A stretch of DNA of 64,000 nucleotides from Treponema primitia ZAS-1 (GCF_000297095.1 NZ_AEEA01000007.1:38467-102466), one strand, 5' to 3'; positions 15,784 through 25,764 are shown, numbered from the stretch's first letter. Notes: generated from the sequence alone by a model not told the origin. Numbers and translations: made by a program.

Positions 15784-17028
15784 ATGAAAAAAGCACTATT
15801 CCCCGTACTTGTTATCCTGGCCCTGCTGTCAAGCGCTTGTACTAAGCAATCAGGCGCCGCTTCCGGCAAAGTCACCCTGGAACTCTTCTCGACCAAGCCC
15901 GAAAACCAGACAACCTATCAGGGGCTGATAAGCGCCTTCCATGCGGAAAACCCTGATATTACTATTAACCTCTCGTCCCCTCCTGAAGCGGGCACCGTAC
16001 TGCGAAGCCGTTTAACCAAAAATGACATACCGGACTTGATCGCCCTGGGCGGCGATGCAACCTACCGGGAACTTAGCTCTGCCGGGGTCCTGCTGGATCT
16101 TTCCGGGCAGAGCTTCCTGGACAGGATTAACGGCAGTTATCAACAAATGCTCTACGACCTCCACGCCGATAAGTCCAAAACTCCCTACGGTGTCCCCTAT
16201 GCGGCCAATGGTTCAGGGATACTCTACAACAAGGATATTTTTTCTCAATATAATGTGGCGCTGCCCGAAACCTGGGATGCCCTGCTTATAACAGCGAAAG
16301 CCTTTAAAGCAGCGGGGGTCAATCCCTTCCTGCTTACCTTTGCGAATAACTGGACAACCCTTCCACCCTGGAACAGCATGGCCCCGGTACTTGCCCCGGC
16401 GGACTTTGGTCTTGACCGTGCAAAGGGTACAACAAGCTTTGCCGGTACCCATGAAAAAGTTTTGGAACAATACATCCAGATTCTTGATCTCTGTGGAAAT
16501 GATTTTATGGGTACCAGCTATGACGACGGCAACAAGGCCTTTGCGGAAGGCAAAGCTGCCATGATGATCAACGGCAATTGGTCAATCGCCGAATTTCTCA
16601 AAACAAACCCCGGCATGAAGGTTGATATGCTGACCTTTCCCTCTTCTAATGATAAAAGCAAAAATACTATTACCTCCGGCGTTGATGTGGCCTTTACGGT
16701 ATCCGCTGCTACCAAGAACAAAGATGCGGCATTGAAATTTATCGAGTTCATGACCAGGCCCGAAATTTCACAGCGGTATATAGACGAGCAGTTTGCCTTT
16801 AGCGCCGTGAAAGGGGTGGATCAGAATAATCCTACGGTACAGGGTGTAAAGGAAACCATTGCCGAAGGCCGTGTGTCAGATTTTGTCGATCACCTCTATC
16901 CTGCGGGTTTTGATCTGGCATCCATCCTGTCAGCATTTGCTTTAAACTATACCAACCGGATGGATAATACCCAAAATATCAGGGAAACGCTTCAAAACTG
17001 CGATACCGAATATAATGCCCTGCAATAA
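15784..17028 (+). CDS. ABC transporter sugar-binding lipoprotein
   Basis: The 414-residue protein has a lipoprotein signal with the lipobox LSSAC (Cys19). The mature part is an extracellular solute-binding protein family 1 fold: VTLELFSTKPENQTTYQGLISAFHAENPDITINL, DLIALGGDATYRELSSAG, YGVPYAANGSGILYNKDIF, and the late AFAEGKAAMMINGNWSIAEF. It captures an oligosaccharide, probably an alpha-glucoside given the GH13 enzyme in the operon. It is the first gene behind the operator-controlled promoter. GGAG lies 10 bases before the ATG. Confidence 0.92.
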   Translation: MKKALFPVLVILALLSSACTKQSGAASGKVTLELFSTKPENQTTYQGLISAFHAENPDITINLSSPPEAGTVLRSRLTKNDIPDLIALGGDATYRELSSAGVLLDLSGQSFLDRINGSYQQMLYDLHADKSKTPYGVPYAANGSGILYNKDIFSQYNVALPETWDALLITAKAFKAAGVNPFLLTFANNWTTLPPWNSMAPVLAPADFGLDRAKGTTSFAGTHEKVLEQYIQILDLCGNDFMGTSYDDGNKAFAEGKAAMMINGNWSIAEFLKTNPGMKVDMLTFPSSNDKSKNTITSGVDVAFTVSAATKNKDAALKFIEFMTRPEISQRYIDEQFAFSAVKGVDQNNPTVQGVKETIAEGRVSDFVDHLYPAGFDLASILSAFALNYTNRMDNTQNIRETLQNCDTEYNALQ

Positions 17029-17054
17029 ATCCAAAGGATAAAGGAGCAACGGCT

Positions 17055-17921
17055 ATGAAAAATAAGATATCATTTCATTTCTATTTAATGATTCTTCCAC
17101 TCGTAGTTTTATTCTTTGTACTCCATACCTTTCCGTTCCTACAGGGACTCTTTTATAGTCTTACCAACTGGAAAGGCTATGGTCCCTGGGAATTTACCGG
17201 CTTGCATAATTATACCCAGATGTTCAGGGATCCAAAAATTGCGGAGGCGTATCTTTTTACCTTCAAGTTCACCATTTGCGCTACCCTGTTGGTAAATATT
17301 CTTAGTATGTCCATAGCCTGTGGACTGAATGCAAAAATAAAATTAAAAAACTTTTTAAGGGCCGTATATTTTTTGCCCTATATATTGGGATCCCTGGTGG
17401 TAAGTTATGTTTTTAAGCAAATATTTTCCAATATCATCCCCGTATGGGCCAAGGCCCTTGGTATTCCCGCTTTGTCGGTCAATATCCTGGGAACCAACCA
17501 CGCCTGGCTTGGCATACTCTTTGTAACCGTTTGGCAGTCCCTGGCTTTCAATACCATCATTTACCTCTCGGGACTGCAGAGCATAGACCCGGATGTCTAT
17601 GAAGCGGCGTCCATTGACGGCTGCACCGGCTTCCGGACTTTTCGGAAAATTACCTTCCCCCTGATTGCCCCGTTCTTTACGATCAACATGGTTTTGTGCG
17701 GGAAAGGTTTTCTGATGATGTTCGATCAGGTTCTTGCCCTGACAAACGGCGGCCCCGGCACTACAACCCAAACCATTGCCGTGCTTATTTATAAACGGGG
17801 CTTTAACGGCGGACAATTTGCATACCAAAGTGCAAATGCGGCGGTACTTTTCTTCGTAGTTATCGGATTATCCTTATTCCAGATGAAATTCCTGGAACGG
17901 AGGGAGAAAAAATATGAATAA
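17055..17921 (+). CDS. ABC sugar transporter permease, MalF/UgpA-like
   Basis: The 288-residue protein has six predicted membrane helices and the EAA loop characteristic of importer permeases (DPDVYEAASIDGCTGFRTFRKITFPLIAP), which docks on the ATPase. It pairs with the next gene to form the channel. A possible AAGGAG lies well before the ATG. It overlaps the second permease by 8 bases (ATGAATAA). No ATPase gene is nearby, so the system probably uses a shared MsmK/MalK-type ATPase encoded elsewhere. Confidence 0.92.
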   Translation: MKNKISFHFYLMILPLVVLFFVLHTFPFLQGLFYSLTNWKGYGPWEFTGLHNYTQMFRDPKIAEAYLFTFKFTICATLLVNILSMSIACGLNAKIKLKNFLRAVYFLPYILGSLVVSYVFKQIFSNIIPVWAKALGIPALSVNILGTNHAWLGILFVTVWQSLAFNTIIYLSGLQSIDPDVYEAASIDGCTGFRTFRKITFPLIAPFFTINMVLCGKGFLMMFDQVLALTNGGPGTTTQTIAVLIYKRGFNGGQFAYQSANAAVLFFVVIGLSLFQMKFLERREKKYE

Positions 17922-18771
17922 TTCAACACTATCCCTGCGAACTCAGCCTAAGGCTGTTGTTAATTGGCCGATAACCATACTATTGCTGATAGGATCAAGC
18001 ATTTTTATTCTTGGGGTTCTATACATTACCCTGGTAGTTGCATTGAAGGATACTACGCAGATGACTCGTGTACTCAGCCTGCCAAAACCTTTGGTGTTGA
18101 AAAATTTTGCAGAAGCATGGAAGATGACTGATTATCCCCGTAAATTTTTAAATACCCTTATCATTACAGTCATTTGTCTGCCCTTTACGCTTATTACCAA
18201 CAGCGCTGCGGCGTATGCCATTACCAGAAATCGTGACAAAAGCAAGTTTTTCAATGGGGTATATTACTACTTTATCAGCGCCCTGTTTATACCTTTTCAA
18301 GTACTCATGCTGCCGCTGGTAAAACAGGCTTCATTTTTTCACCTTGATAATATTCTGGGCATTACCTTTCTCTATATCGTTTTTGGACTGCCCATGAATA
18401 CCTTCCTGTACTGCGGATATGTGCGGAGCCTGCCGAAATCCATTGAGGAAGCGGCGCTGATCGAAGGATTAAACCCGATGCAGATTTTTATCCGTATTGT
18501 ATTCCCTATCATGAAGCCCATCCATTCCACCGTTGCAATTTTGAGTATCATGTGGACCTGGAATGATTTTCTTATGCCCCTTTTATTGCTTACCAAAGCG
18601 GATAACCAAACCCTCCAACTGGCCCAGTATGTTTTCCAAACACAGTTTTCAACCAACTATAATCTGGCCTTTGCTTCCTATATTTTGGTTTTATTTCCGG
18701 TGGTAGCTGTTTACATTTTCTTTCAAAGGTGGATTATAGCGGGTGTAACAAGCGGCGCGGTAAAATCGTAA
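17914..18771 (+). CDS. ABC sugar transporter permease, MalG/UgpE-like
   Basis: The 285-residue protein has six helices and the EAA motif YVRSLPKSIEEAALIEGLNPMQIFIRIVFPIMKP, as in the second permease of carbohydrate importers. The start overlaps the first permease and has GGAGGGAGAAAA before it. A 44-base gap with AAAAGGAAA leads to the glucosidase gene, so the four genes appear to form one operon. Confidence 0.92.
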   Translation: MNNSTLSLRTQPKAVVNWPITILLLIGSSIFILGVLYITLVVALKDTTQMTRVLSLPKPLVLKNFAEAWKMTDYPRKFLNTLIITVICLPFTLITNSAAAYAITRNRDKSKFFNGVYYYFISALFIPFQVLMLPLVKQASFFHLDNILGITFLYIVFGLPMNTFLYCGYVRSLPKSIEEAALIEGLNPMQIFIRIVFPIMKPIHSTVAILSIMWTWNDFLMPLLLLTKADNQTLQLAQYVFQTQFSTNYNLAFASYILVLFPVVAVYIFFQRWIIAGVTSGAVKS

Positions 18772-18815
18772 CGATAAAATCATTGCGACAATAATATTGT
18801 GAAAAGGAAATTTTT

Positions 18816-20483
18816 ATGGAAAAAAGTAAGTGGTGGAAGGAAGCGGTGGTGTATCAAATATACCCCCGCAGTTTTCAGGATTCAACCGGATCCGGTGTAG
18901 GAGATCTAAATGGCATTACCCGGCGATTAGATTATCTGAAAGATTTAGGTGTTGATGTGCTATGGCTGTCACCGATCTACAGTTCCCCCAATGTTGATAA
19001 CGGTTATGATATCAGCGATTACCAGGCCATCATGGACGAGTTTGGAACCATGACCGACTTCGACAGGCTCCTCTCCGAAGCCCACAGGCGGGGCTTGAAA
19101 ATCGTGATGGATCTGGTGGTAAATCATTCATCGGATCAGCATCCGTGGTTTATCGAATCCCGATCTTCCCTGGATAATCCAAAACGAGACTGGTATATCT
19201 GGCGGGACGGCTTTAAGGATGGTCCTCCCAATAAGCTCCCCAGTGTTTTCTCCGGTTCCGCCTGGAGGAAGGATGAAAAAACCGAACAGTACTATATGCA
19301 TCTTTTTGCAGTTGCCCAGCCGGATCTTAACTGGACAAACCCCGATCTGCGGAACGCAGTGTATACGATGATGAACTTCTGGCTTGATAAGGGTGTTGAC
19401 GGTTTCCGTATGGACGTGATCGATGCCCTTGATAAACCCGCTTCTGCCCTTGCAGCATCCGGAGGAGAGGCGGAAACCTGTTTCGGTAATCCCGGGGTAC
19501 ATGGGTATTTACAGGAAATGAACCGGAAAGTCCTGTCCCGGTATGACATTATGACCGTGGGGGAAACCTCCAGTGTAACCGTGGAAACGGCGCCACTCTT
19601 TGCGGGCAACGATGGGAAAGAACTCAATATGGTGTTTCAGTTTGAACACACCTGGGTGGATCATGACAAGGAATTGGGAAAATGGAAGCCCATCCCCCTG
19701 GATCTTTCCAAATTAAAGAAAATACTTTCCCGCTGGCAAACCGGCCTCCATGGAAAAGCATGGAACAGCCTGTATTGGGATAACCACGATCAACCCCGCA
19801 TTGTTTCCCGGTTTGGGAACGATTCCACAGAAGAACTGCGGGTATTAAGCGCCAAGATGCTGGCCCTCTGCCTCCACATGATGCAGGGCACTCCCTATAT
19901 CTACCAGGGTGAGGAACTGGGTATGACCAATTACCCTTTTAAGGATCTTGAGGAATGTAATGATGTGGAGATCCACAATGCCTACAAGGAATTGGTACGG
20001 GAAAAGAAAATACTTACCCATGATGAAATAATGGAAGGAATCCGCAAACTAGGCCGGGATAATGCCCGTACTCCCATGCAGTGGGACGACAGTAAAAATG
20101 CGGGGTTCAGTTCCGGCTCTCCATGGCTAGCGGTAAACCCCAACTACAAAACAATCAATGCCGCCAGGCAGATCCAAGATCCGGAATCCGTGTTTAGCTT
20201 TTATAAGCGGCTGATACAATTACGCAAAGCATATCCGGTTATTGTACAGGGCGATTATGAGCTCCTCTTACCGGATGATGGAAAACTTTTTGTATACCGC
20301 CGCCGTTTTGAGAATGCCTCCCTCCTGACGATATGCAATTTTACCCCTCAAACAGTTACCGGTATTGATATTGATGATCTGCGAAGCAAGGGCGATCAGC
20401 TCTTGATTGCAAACTACCATGACACAGGGGCGGACGGAAAAGCATTACAACCCTATGAAGCCAAAGTATATTTAAAAATATAG
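18816..20483 (+). CDS. GH13 alpha-glucosidase (oligo-1,6-glucosidase/alpha-glucosidase type)
   Basis: The 555-residue enzyme begins WWKEAVVYQIYPRSFQDSTGSGVGDL and carries the GH13 regions: region I DLVVNHSS (99-106), region II GFRMD with nucleophile Asp200, region III TVGE with acid/base Glu250, region IV NHDQPR with Asp325. There is no signal peptide, so it acts in the cytoplasm on imported sugar. The TVGE motif resembles oligo-1,6-glucosidase, trehalose-6-phosphate hydrolase and dextran glucosidase; substrate cannot be fixed from sequence. It closes the LacI-controlled operon. Confidence 0.92.
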   Translation: MEKSKWWKEAVVYQIYPRSFQDSTGSGVGDLNGITRRLDYLKDLGVDVLWLSPIYSSPNVDNGYDISDYQAIMDEFGTMTDFDRLLSEAHRRGLKIVMDLVVNHSSDQHPWFIESRSSLDNPKRDWYIWRDGFKDGPPNKLPSVFSGSAWRKDEKTEQYYMHLFAVAQPDLNWTNPDLRNAVYTMMNFWLDKGVDGFRMDVIDALDKPASALAASGGEAETCFGNPGVHGYLQEMNRKVLSRYDIMTVGETSSVTVETAPLFAGNDGKELNMVFQFEHTWVDHDKELGKWKPIPLDLSKLKKILSRWQTGLHGKAWNSLYWDNHDQPRIVSRFGNDSTEELRVLSAKMLALCLHMMQGTPYIYQGEELGMTNYPFKDLEECNDVEIHNAYKELVREKKILTHDEIMEGIRKLGRDNARTPMQWDDSKNAGFSSGSPWLAVNPNYKTINAARQIQDPESVFSFYKRLIQLRKAYPVIVQGDYELLLPDDGKLFVYRRRFENASLLTICNFTPQTVTGIDIDDLRSKGDQLLIANYHDTGADGKALQPYEAKVYLKI

Positions 20484-20508
20484 AACTGCTGTTTACGGCA
20501 GCTTCTGG

Positions 20509-20545
20509 CCCTCCGGTTCCGGTAATAGGAACTGGAGGGTTTTTA
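20509..20545 (+). terminator. Rho-independent terminator after the glucosidase gene
   Basis: CCCTCCGGTTCC (20509-20520), a 7-base loop, GGAACTGGAGGG (20528-20539), then TTTTTA. The 12-bp stem has one G-U pair. It lies between converging genes. Confidence 0.85.
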
Positions 20546-20573
20546 CATAATATACGGGACTGACTTCACTCCG

Positions 20574-21824
20574 CTACTTGGTTACCACCCGGCAGAAGCG
20601 CTTTTTCCCCGCGCGAAGCAGCAGCTCCCCGGCGCTGTCCAGGGCATCGGCTTTGATAAGGGCTGCCACATCGGTAATCGCCGTTAGTGAAGCGGTGCTG
20701 CCGTCGCCGGAAACAAAGGCCCCGCCCTGCTGCACCAGGCGGCGGGCTTCGCTTTTGGTGGGGGCTAAGACGGCGTCGGTGAAGAGGTCCACCACATTGT
20801 AGCCTGTCTCGAACTTTGAGCGGGGTAATTCGACGCTGGGCATGGCTTCCCGGTCTCCGCCGCCGCCGCCGAAGGCAGCTTTGGCGCCGGACAGGGCTTT
20901 GTCCGCCTCGTCCTTGCCGTGGATGAGGGCCGTCACTTCCCAGGCGAGACGCTCCTTACCTTCGTTGGGGTTTTTGCCGGCCGCAGTAATGCTGTCAATT
21001 TCAGCGGTGGGGAGGAAGGTGAACATCAGGAGGAAGCGGCGGAGGTCGGCGTCCTGGATGTTGCGCCAGTATTGGAAAAATTCGTAGGGGCTGGTGATTG
21101 ACGGGTCCAGGAAGATGGCGCCCTTTTCGGTTTTGCCCATCTTTTTGCCGTCCGCGGTGGTCACCAGGGGGAAGGTCATGCCGAAAACCTCGGCGCCCTC
21201 AATGCGGCGGATAAGGTCCGCTCCGGCCACGATATTGCCCCACTGGTCGTCTCCGCCTATCTGGAGGCGGTTGCCGTAGCGGCGGTACAGTTCCAGGAAA
21301 TCGTAGCTTTGGAGGAGCTGGTAGTTAAATTCGATAAAGGAAAGGCCGGTTTCCATCCGCAGTTTATAGGCTTCAAAGCTGAGCATACGGTTCACCGAGA
21401 AATGGCTGCCGATTTCGCGGAGAAAGTCGATGTAGTTCAGGTTCGCCAGCCAGTCCTTGTTGTTGGCCGTTCGGGCGCTGTCCCCATCGAAGCCCAGGAA
21501 CCTGTCCAGCTGGGCGGCGATACAGGCGGCGTTGGCGTCAAGCTGCTCGTAGCTCAGCATCTTCCGCATCTCGGTCTTCCCCGATGGGTCCCCGATCCGG
21601 GCGGTTCCCCCGCCGATGAGGGCTATACCCTTGTGCCCCGCCGCCATGAGGTGGCGAAACGCAAAAAACGGCACCATGTGGCCGATGTGCAGGCTCGGGC
21701 CCGTGGGATCGCAGCCCACGTAAAAAGTTACCGGCCCTTCGTCCATAAGCTTTGAAAGGGCATCCGGGTCGGTACACTGCTGGAAAAGTCCGCGGGTTTT
21801 AAGGTTCTCTAACGCTTGATTCAT
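20574..21824 (-). CDS. tyrS: Tyrosyl-tRNA synthetase
   Basis: From the ATG at 21824, preceded by GGGTGG, the protein has 416 residues; a longer frame adds ten residues with no ribosome site. Class I signatures are HIGH (46-49, in SLHIGHMVPFF) and KKMGKT for KMSKS near residue 228. IEFNYQLLQSYDF and QIGGDDQWGN are the tyrosine-site motifs. The C-terminal 80 residues form an S4-like tRNA-binding domain (KSEARRLVQQGGAFVSGD). It stands alone between converging genes. Confidence 0.95.
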   Translation of the reverse strand: MNQALENLKTRGLFQQCTDPDALSKLMDEGPVTFYVGCDPTGPSLHIGHMVPFFAFRHLMAAGHKGIALIGGGTARIGDPSGKTEMRKMLSYEQLDANAACIAAQLDRFLGFDGDSARTANNKDWLANLNYIDFLREIGSHFSVNRMLSFEAYKLRMETGLSFIEFNYQLLQSYDFLELYRRYGNRLQIGGDDQWGNIVAGADLIRRIEGAEVFGMTFPLVTTADGKKMGKTEKGAIFLDPSITSPYEFFQYWRNIQDADLRRFLLMFTFLPTAEIDSITAAGKNPNEGKERLAWEVTALIHGKDEADKALSGAKAAFGGGGGDREAMPSVELPRSKFETGYNVVDLFTDAVLAPTKSEARRLVQQGGAFVSGDGSTASLTAITDVAALIKADALDSAGELLLRAGKKRFCRVVTK

Positions 21825-21949
21825 ACCACCCAGTATAGCATGTTTTTGGCACAATCTTCAACTCGCCTAAGGATAACGGGGAGGGAGGGCGCTGGGGCAT
21901 AGACCCGAGAAACTCGTCCCCGTCACCCTCCTTGCCGAGCGCTTTCCAC

Positions 21950-24145
21950 TTACTCAATCTTGAACCATGCGCAATCATCGCCTGCGGACACCGAACCATT
22001 TTTCCCATAACCGATTTCAATATAAGGATTGCTTGCTGATGTTATCGGTATGGCTATGGTTTGCGAAGTATCTCCGGATATTCGGTTACGATAACTGGAC
22101 AGTGATGCCAGAGAATCCAAATTGCCAACAAATGCATAATCGCCATCCGATTCTGATGAAACATCTAGTTTGATTTGTAATGTTGTTGTCCCAATGGTGG
22201 TAAAATATATCTTCATTTTTGTCGTCTCACCATCCCCAATAGGAGGTGATTTATATCGCCCATCGCTCTGCAATTCCCAGGAACCTGATATGGGTGAGTT
22301 TATATTACTAATTTCGCCTTCGTGATACTGCGAATATATTGAGTTAATAAATGAAACAGCAGCACTCCGTATCTGGGATATATCGCTTGAGGCGAGGGAT
22401 GTACTGGCGTCTAAAACAAGGTATATTATTGCTGAACGTCTGTCAAATGTGTAAGCAACGGCGCTGCCTACGGAATACTCACTGTTTCTCTGCCACAATG
22501 TATCTGTCTCTTTTTTGGTCCATTGCTTCACGTAGTCCTTATTGTCTCTGTTATAGCCTTGAAAATTATTAAGCACAAAATTTATTTCTGAACCATTTAT
22601 CGTTCCAGTTATTGGGCCAGCCCCTTCCGCAGATCCAAAACCGTCTGCGTAGGTAATATTAGTCAAGGAATAAACGCCGCCTGCATAGGTTAATGTGCCT
22701 TCGAAATATTTGGTCGATCCGGATGCGGCGCTTGAACCTGTACCACTATTATCAAAGGTCATACGAATTATTGTGCCCGGATCATTTCCGGTTGTTACCA
22801 TGGTAAAGGTGGTATCACTATGGGTAATATTTAAACCCTCGGCGATTTCCTTAAACTGGTTTTCCAGCAGCCCATAACTGGATAATGTAGAACTTTTACC
22901 GGGACTCGCCAGGGCTGACAAATCGCTGGTAAACTTTCCGGTATCAGCAACATCGCTGCCCCGAACACCTGCGGAATATGCAGTTATTGGCTTTCCTCTA
23001 ATGGTGCGGGATGTGATCTGGTTTCCAATATAAGCGGCGTATGCATCGCTTGTTATTCCGGTTTGACCTTCTAGCGGGGCAGAATTTGATTGCAAAAACG
23101 AACCATTGTCCAACCCATCGGTAAATGTAATAATATTTATCGATTCTAGATTTGTTGGATATAATGTCTCGTTGTTTTTTAAATTTGCTATGGCTTTGTG
23201 TACACCGTAAAATAATGCGGTTCCGCTTTGCGTTGCAATAGTATACTTGGACTGCAAGTCATTGGTAAGTTTTGTCCTTCCTGCGGCGTCCAAAAAAACC
23301 AGGTTCCCATCGAGTAAATCTGTGGCGGTCCCGGCAAAAGAGATGAGCCCGATGTATACCCCTTCTGCGGAATAGTCCGCCTTGGCAAAACCGGTCCCTG
23401 CCCCGGTATAGGTAAAGGTAGCCGGAGTTTCCAGATTGTCGTAGATATGGGCGATATCGCTATCCTTAAAAGCGGTTCCGTTATTCAGGGTTATAAGGAC
23501 CTCGTAATACCCGGATCCCAGCTCAATAACACCGCCGGCTGTCCTGGAAGCGCTGCTGCCGGTTCCGGTGATAGTATTTGGCGCGGCGCTTGATAAAAGA
23601 TCAACCACCTTAACCGGGCTGCCATCGATTTTCTGCACAGTCAGCGCCGCCGTGGTTACCCCAGGAGAATTTGGGAATGTTACCTTGTAGCTCAGAGTTC
23701 CGGATCCTCCGGCAGTCTGGGTGGGGCTTAGTTTTACCATTACCGGGGTAATTTTCCCGGGATCCACCTTGACCTCTGTGCTTCCGCTTACCACCGCTGT
23801 CTCCGCCGGCGTGGCCTCTGCATCGGTCTTGGACAGGTAGCCCTTAACAGCCAGAGCCCAGGTTCCTGCGCTCAGGGAAATTGATTTTGAAACGCCGCTG
23901 TTCAGGACCTCGTTTACCGGTTCCTTCCCGGGGGCGGTAAAGACCAGGGTGTAGTAGAGCCCCTCCCCATTGGGAAGCAGGGTACGGGCCGGGATACCCT
24001 GATCGATTTGCACCAGCGCCCCCTGGGACACGGCGATTGGCGTGTTGATCGGGCTTTCGCAGCCCAAAACCAGGCTGACTGCCAGGGCCAATGCGGCGAA
24101 GGCTCCAAACCGGTGTTTTAAAGTCCATATATTCATCATAGCCAT
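21950..24145 (-). CDS. Large lipoprotein with von Willebrand factor A-like regions
   Basis: The 731-residue protein has a lipoprotein signal (LVLGC, Cys29). Residues 45-250 are beta-rich and resemble a carboxypeptidase-like or Ig-like domain. Residues about 265-430 look like a vWA fold: ISFAGTATDLL, TALFYGVHKAIANL, NIITFTDGLDNGS, but without DxSxS at the start. A second segment near 575-620 has YLVLDASTSLASSDISQI, which carries DASTS at 579-583, a metal-site motif. vWA domains bind proteins through a metal ion, so it may be an adhesin or scaffold. It follows the Ig-repeat lipoprotein with a 19-base gap and AAGGAG, so the two form an operon. I do not recognise a named family. Confidence 0.75.
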   Translation of the reverse strand: MAMMNIWTLKHRFGAFAALALAVSLVLGCESPINTPIAVSQGALVQIDQGIPARTLLPNGEGLYYTLVFTAPGKEPVNEVLNSGVSKSISLSAGTWALAVKGYLSKTDAEATPAETAVVSGSTEVKVDPGKITPVMVKLSPTQTAGGSGTLSYKVTFPNSPGVTTAALTVQKIDGSPVKVVDLLSSAAPNTITGTGSSASRTAGGVIELGSGYYEVLITLNNGTAFKDSDIAHIYDNLETPATFTYTGAGTGFAKADYSAEGVYIGLISFAGTATDLLDGNLVFLDAAGRTKLTNDLQSKYTIATQSGTALFYGVHKAIANLKNNETLYPTNLESINIITFTDGLDNGSFLQSNSAPLEGQTGITSDAYAAYIGNQITSRTIRGKPITAYSAGVRGSDVADTGKFTSDLSALASPGKSSTLSSYGLLENQFKEIAEGLNITHSDTTFTMVTTGNDPGTIIRMTFDNSGTGSSAASGSTKYFEGTLTYAGGVYSLTNITYADGFGSAEGAGPITGTINGSEINFVLNNFQGYNRDNKDYVKQWTKKETDTLWQRNSEYSVGSAVAYTFDRRSAIIYLVLDASTSLASSDISQIRSAAVSFINSIYSQYHEGEISNINSPISGSWELQSDGRYKSPPIGDGETTKMKIYFTTIGTTTLQIKLDVSSESDGDYAFVGNLDSLASLSSYRNRISGDTSQTIAIPITSASNPYIEIGYGKNGSVSAGDDCAWFKIE

Positions 24146-24164
24146 GGTTCTTCTCCTTAAATCT

Positions 24165-25700
24165 TTACTCGGTAACCGTAAAGGTTATGTTTTTAGTCCA
24201 GGGGACGCTGTCTTTAAAAACCCTAACGCCCAGCGTATGAGTTCCGGTGGTATAGTCCGCAGCGTTCACGATAAAGCTATCGCCGGTACCCTTGGACACG
24301 GTATCCACCCGCCATTCTTTGCTGACCCAGGAACCAACCAGGCTGATAGTTTTAGTGTTATTCATCGCATTACCCTTACTGATAGTAAAACTACCCTGGT
24401 TAAAGGCGCCGCCGCTTTCGTCGGTAAAGCTCAGGCTAATGCTATTTGTCGGGATAACGATTATCGTAAAGTCTTGGGTGTAGTTGGCGATGGTGTAGGA
24501 ATCCGTCTTTTTCCCGTTGATAATGGTCGCGGTTATGATAGCGGTTCCTCCCGCGGTGGTGGTTAAGCTGTTTCCATCGATTATGGCAGCGCCGGTGGTA
24601 CCGGCGTTTGCAACGCTCCACACAATAGTCTGGTTGGTGGCGTTAGAAGGCGACACCGTACCGCTTAAGGCAAGGGGGATCCCTGCGGTGGTGGATGTGG
24701 GGACACCGGTAATGGTGTAAACAGACGTCATGCTATTGACGTATATATAAAAGGATTGGGTGTAGTCAGAGGAAGGTAACTTCCCGTTGATAATGGTCGC
24801 GTATATGTTTACGCTTCCCGATGTGGTTTTGGTAAGGATTCCATCGGTTATGGTAGCATTGTTACCGCTTGGAACGCTCCACACAATAGTCTGGTTGGTG
24901 GCGTTAGAAGGCATCACCGTACCACTCAAGACAAGGGGTACTCCTTCGGTGGCGGATGAGGGGACATCATTAATGCCCGTAACGGGCACAAAATCGGATG
25001 TGACGGTTATTGTAAAGGATTGGGTGTAGTTTGAATTCTGCAGCCCATTGGTAATGGTCGCGGTTATGGTAACGTTTCCCTCTCCGGTGGTGGTTAAGCT
25101 ATTCCCGTTGCTTATGACAGCGCCCGTGGCGCCGGCGTTTGCAACGCTCCACACAATAGTCTGGTTGGTGGCGTTAGAAGGCGACACCGTACCACTTAAG
25201 GTAAGGGTGGTTCCTACGACAACAGATGTGGGGACATCAATAATGTCATAAACCGCCACAAAAGAGCCCTTACTTAAGGTAACAACGGTCACTCCTGATG
25301 CGGTTAATATAAGTTCTCCTGCGCCATTTATGGAATAACCATAGACATCAACGGTCTGTGGAGGATTACTGTATTGATATGAAATAGTACCATTATTTGC
25401 AATCCAAGCAAATTGACCACCCCCTTGATATGCTGCATTCAACGAAGAACCGATACTGCCGCCCCAGCTTACGGTTCCATTGGATTGAAAGGTAACGGTT
25501 AATAGGGCGCCATCCTCAGTATCCTTCCAAGTCCCTATTAAACGTGTATCAATGGCGCCATCGGGGAGTTCCTTGTCGGGGCCATCGCCTAAGGGGTCGC
25601 CTGAATCCTTATCGCCGCAAGACACAAGCGCCATCACGAATACCAACATGGCTACTAAAGCAGCTTTGCCGGGTATTGCCGTTCCAAACCGTTTTTTCAT
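24165..25700 (-). CDS. Lipoprotein with three bacterial Ig-like repeats
   Basis: From the ATG at 25700 (AAGGGGTGG upstream) the protein has 511 residues; a GTG at 25709 adds three. It has a lipobox ALVSC (Cys28) followed by an acidic linker and a small beta domain (RLIGTWKDTEDGALLTVTFQSNG). Three tandem Ig-like repeats follow, each with LxLSGTVxPSNATNQTIVWSV and TITATI-type strands. A C-terminal domain ends the protein. Ig-like domains of this sort support surface binding or spacing. It is cotranscribed with the vWA-like lipoprotein. Confidence 0.85.
   Translation of the reverse strand: MKKRFGTAIPGKAALVAMLVFVMALVSCGDKDSGDPLGDGPDKELPDGAIDTRLIGTWKDTEDGALLTVTFQSNGTVSWGGSIGSSLNAAYQGGGQFAWIANNGTISYQYSNPPQTVDVYGYSINGAGELILTASGVTVVTLSKGSFVAVYDIIDVPTSVVVGTTLTLSGTVSPSNATNQTIVWSVANAGATGAVISNGNSLTTTGEGNVTITATITNGLQNSNYTQSFTITVTSDFVPVTGINDVPSSATEGVPLVLSGTVMPSNATNQTIVWSVPSGNNATITDGILTKTTSGSVNIYATIINGKLPSSDYTQSFYIYVNSMTSVYTITGVPTSTTAGIPLALSGTVSPSNATNQTIVWSVANAGTTGAAIIDGNSLTTTAGGTAIITATIINGKKTDSYTIANYTQDFTIIVIPTNSISLSFTDESGGAFNQGSFTISKGNAMNNTKTISLVGSWVSKEWRVDTVSKGTGDSFIVNAADYTTGTHTLGVRVFKDSVPWTKNITFTVTE
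24600..25250 (-). repeat. Three direct DNA repeats encoding the Ig-like domains
   Basis: A block containing CACAATAGTCTGGTTGGTGG followed by CGTTAGAAGGC is repeated near 24619, 24881 and 25150, spaced about 265 bases. The near-identity of the DNA indicates recent duplication or gene conversion between domains. Confidence 0.85.
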
Positions 25701-25764
25701 AATAACCACCCCTTTTTCATTTCCTAAAAAAATTATTATAAAGGAACAAAGTATTCCGGCCGTT

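Noticed and set aside
24600..25250. Regular repeats resembling a CRISPR array
   Set aside because: The unit is about 265 bases and codes for protein domains; there are no short repeats with spacers.
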